NCBI GenBank assembly: GCA_002727315.1 | Contig: PBWR01000022.1 | Span: 1 to 64,000 of the forward strand | Direction: 5' to 3' | Source of the DNA: Alphaproteobacteria bacterium | GTDB lineage: Bacteria > Pseudomonadota > Alphaproteobacteria > UBA6615 | Length of the DNA: 64,000 nt | Part shown: positions 62,650 through 64,000 of the stretch, one piece after another | How positions within the stretch are numbered: the first letter of the stretch is position 1 | Layout of the letters: every line of letters begins with the position of its first letter | Made by a program: the position numbers and the translations under genes | Notes under the pieces: generated by a model | What the model was told of the DNA's origin: nothing | The model's database searches: none | Seen by the model: only the letters and a program-made list of their open reading frames with translations

Positions 62650-63044
62650 GCGCCGAGATCCGCATCGATTGCGGACACCACATCATCGACCGTCATTTCC
62701 GCGGTGAAGATGCCGCGCGCGCCCGCTCCGCGCAGTTCGTCATGGTCTTCGCTCGGGATGGTGCCGCCGACGAAGATGTGGATGTCGCCGGCGTCTAGAT
62801 CGGTGAGACAGCGCACCGTTTCCTCGACCAGTTCCTTGTGGCTGCCCGACAGAATCGACAGGCCCACCGCGTCAACATCCTCGTCGACCGCCACCTTGGC
62901 GATGTAGTCTGGACTGCGCCGAAGGCCGGTGTAGATGACATCGGCACCCGCATCGCGCAGGGCGAGTGCAATGATCTTCGCGCCCACGTCGTGCCCGTCG
63001 AGGCCCGGCTTGGCAATCAGGATGCGTTTTCCCTTGAGGCTCAT
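62646..63044 (-). CDS. B12-binding (small) subunit of acyl-CoA mutase
   Basis: 132 residues, only the cobalamin-binding domain. Cobalt-ligating His in KPGLDGHDVGAKII (DxHxxG), then the family SILSGSH and VGGTIPSEDHDEL. In methylmalonyl-CoA mutase this domain is normally fused to the large chain; separate small subunits occur in archaeal-type, isobutyryl-CoA and 2-hydroxyisobutyryl-CoA mutases. It is 9 bp after the large subunit gene. Confidence 0.92.
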   Translation of the reverse strand: MSLKGKRILIAKPGLDGHDVGAKIIALALRDAGADVIYTGLRRSPDYIAKVAVDEDVDAVGLSILSGSHKELVEETVRCLTDLDAGDIHIFVGGTIPSEDHDELRGAGARGIFTAEMTVDDVVSAIDADLGA

Positions 63045-63053
63045 GGTTCGATC

Positions 63054-64000
63054 CTACAGTCGCACGGGTTCCTGGAACTCGCCCCACTGCTTCTTCAGTG
63101 TCGCCACCATCTCGCCGACGGTCGCGTATGCGTGGCAGCAGTTGATCAGGTAAGGCATCATGTTCTCACTGTCGGTTGCCGCGGCCTTCTCCAGAGCCGC
63201 CAGCGAGGCCTCGACGGCGCCGTTGTCGCGGCCGTCACGTATGCGCTCGAATTTCTCGATCACCCGCGCCGAAGCCTGGGGATCGAGTTTGAACAGCTCG
63301 GCCACGCCCTCGTTCTGGTCTTCGCGGCGGAAATAGTTCTGGCCCACGACCACGGTCTCGCCGTCGTCCACCTTGCGTTTCCGTTCGGCGGCCCGCTGCG
63401 CGATCTTGAGTTGCAGCCAGCCATCCTCGACCGCCTTGGTGACCCCGCCATACTCCTCGATTTCCTCGATCACCTTGGTGATCTCTTCTTCCATACGGTC
63501 GGTCAGCCATTCGACATAGTGGCTGCCACCCAGAGGGTCGACCGTCCGGGCGATGCCGGATTCGTGGGCCACGATCTGCTGGGTGCGCACTGCGATCTCG
63601 GCCGAATGCTCCGTCGGGATCTGGTAGGCCTCGTCGAAGGCTGCGGTGAAGATGGATTGGGCACCGCCCATAACCGCCGCCATGTTCTCGATGCCGACGC
63701 GGACGACATTGTTGTAGGGCTGAGCGCCGATCAGGGAGGAGCCGCCGCACACCACGCCGAAACGGAACATCAGGGCCTTGGGGTCCTGGACGCCGTAGCG
63801 CTCGGTCAGCAGCTTCGCCCAAAGCCGCCGGCCCGCGCGGAACTTGCAGACCTCCTCGAAGAAGTCCATGTGCACATAGAAGAAGAAGGAAAGGCGGCGT
63901 GCGAACTTCTCGACGTCACCACCGCGCGCGATCAATTCGTCGATATAGGCCAGTCCGTTGGCAAGCGTGTAGCCCATTTCCTCGACCGCGGTGCAGCCGG
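63054..64000 (-). CDS. acyl-CoA mutase large subunit (methylmalonyl-CoA mutase family), C-terminal part
   Basis: Runs off the window; the frame is open to base 64000 and reads GCTAVEEMGYTLANGLAY before the internal Met at 63977, so that Met is not the start. Visible: FFFYVHMDFFEEVCKFRAGRRLW, AVMGGAQSIFTAAFDEAYQ and ARTVDPLGGSHYVEWL. The substrate-reading loops lie in the missing N-terminal half. The segment IFTAAFDEAYQIPTE differs from the LHTNSYDEALALPTE of ordinary methylmalonyl-CoA mutase, suggesting another subfamily. Confidence 0.9.
   Translation of the reverse strand, partial: GCTAVEEMGYTLANGLAYIDELIARGGDVEKFARRLSFFFYVHMDFFEEVCKFRAGRRLWAKLLTERYGVQDPKALMFRFGVVCGGSSLIGAQPYNNVVRVGIENMAAVMGGAQSIFTAAFDEAYQIPTEHSAEIAVRTQQIVAHESGIARTVDPLGGSHYVEWLTDRMEEEITKVIEEIEEYGGVTKAVEDGWLQLKIAQRAAERKRKVDDGETVVVGQNYFRREDQNEGVAELFKLDPQASARVIEKFERIRDGRDNGAVEASLAALEKAAATDSENMMPYLINCCHAYATVGEMVATLKKQWGEFQEPVRL

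Noticed and set aside
1..64000. CRISPR array, prophage, transposon or rRNA operon
   Set aside because: No regularly spaced repeats, transposase, integrase, phage structural genes or rRNA sequence were seen.

Overview
The window is a GC-rich (coding DNA clearly over 60% GC by eye), tightly packed bacterial chromosome segment. The gene content points to an alphaproteobacterium: an AapJQMP general amino-acid transporter, a RpoE/ChrR sigma/anti-sigma pair of the Rhodobacter type, an ELM1-like (DUF1022) protein, a cysteine-poor long L36, and a yqeY-dnaG-rpoD block followed by tRNA-Ile(CAT). I cannot name the genus. A Rhodospirillales-like heterotroph is a reasonable guess.

Layout. 1-5.4 kb: an ABC importer operon (permease cut by the window edge, two tandem ATPases) with a ketopantoate-reductase-like enzyme, a cupin and an SDR. 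5.4-7.2 kb: a cyclase-family hydrolase, a VOC protein and a secreted fasciclin protein. 7.3-13.4 kb: a lipid-modification and stress island (DUF2177, SDR, cyclopropane synthase-like methyltransferase, DUF1365, FAD oxidoreductase) built around rpoE-chrR. 13.4-18.5 kb: an AEC carrier and aapJQMP. 18.8-23.5 kb: a phosphoesterase-like lipoprotein, a degenerate trypsin-like protein, a 2OG oxygenase, an Asp/Gly-rich ORF, an AhpD-like protein and rpmJ. 23.6-27.6 kb: glcDEF. 27.6-36.2 kb: lipocalin-like protein, MFS carrier, msrP without msrQ, LysR, trxB, class III ADH, dienelactone hydrolase and dihaem cytochrome c. 36.3-40.6 kb: an orphan 657-aa protein, a 2OG oxygenase, an ELM1-like protein and a divergent Lrp. 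40.6-50.5 kb: greA, carB, carA, then yqeY, dnaG, rpoD and a tRNA. 50.6-59.7 kb: TauE/SafE, peroxiredoxin relic, acyl-CoA ligase, flavin reductase, hemerythrin, a dead formate/nitrite transporter, FAD monooxygenase, IclR, split ThDP decarboxylase and beta-hydroxyacid dehydrogenase. 59.7-64 kb: SMP-30, MeaB GTPase, class III CoA-transferase, and a split B12 acyl-CoA mutase whose large subunit runs off the window.

The strongest integrated signal is a stress regulon. Three separate promoters share the form TGATCC-N18-TANGAR. Two lie back to back between the FAD oxidoreductase operon and rpoE, and one lies before the fasciclin gene. ChrR keeps the zinc ligand pattern known from Rhodobacter (H6, H31, C35, C38 and a cupin H/H/E/H set). 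So rpoE-chrR probably autoregulates and switches on a membrane-lipid modification pathway plus an envelope protein.

Other points of interest are the orphan 657-aa protein coupled to a 2OG oxygenase and an ELM1-like protein, the split acyl-CoA mutase operon with an unusual large-subunit motif, a protease-fold protein lacking its catalytic His and Asp, and several decaying genes. I saw no CRISPR array, transposase, prophage or rRNA operon.
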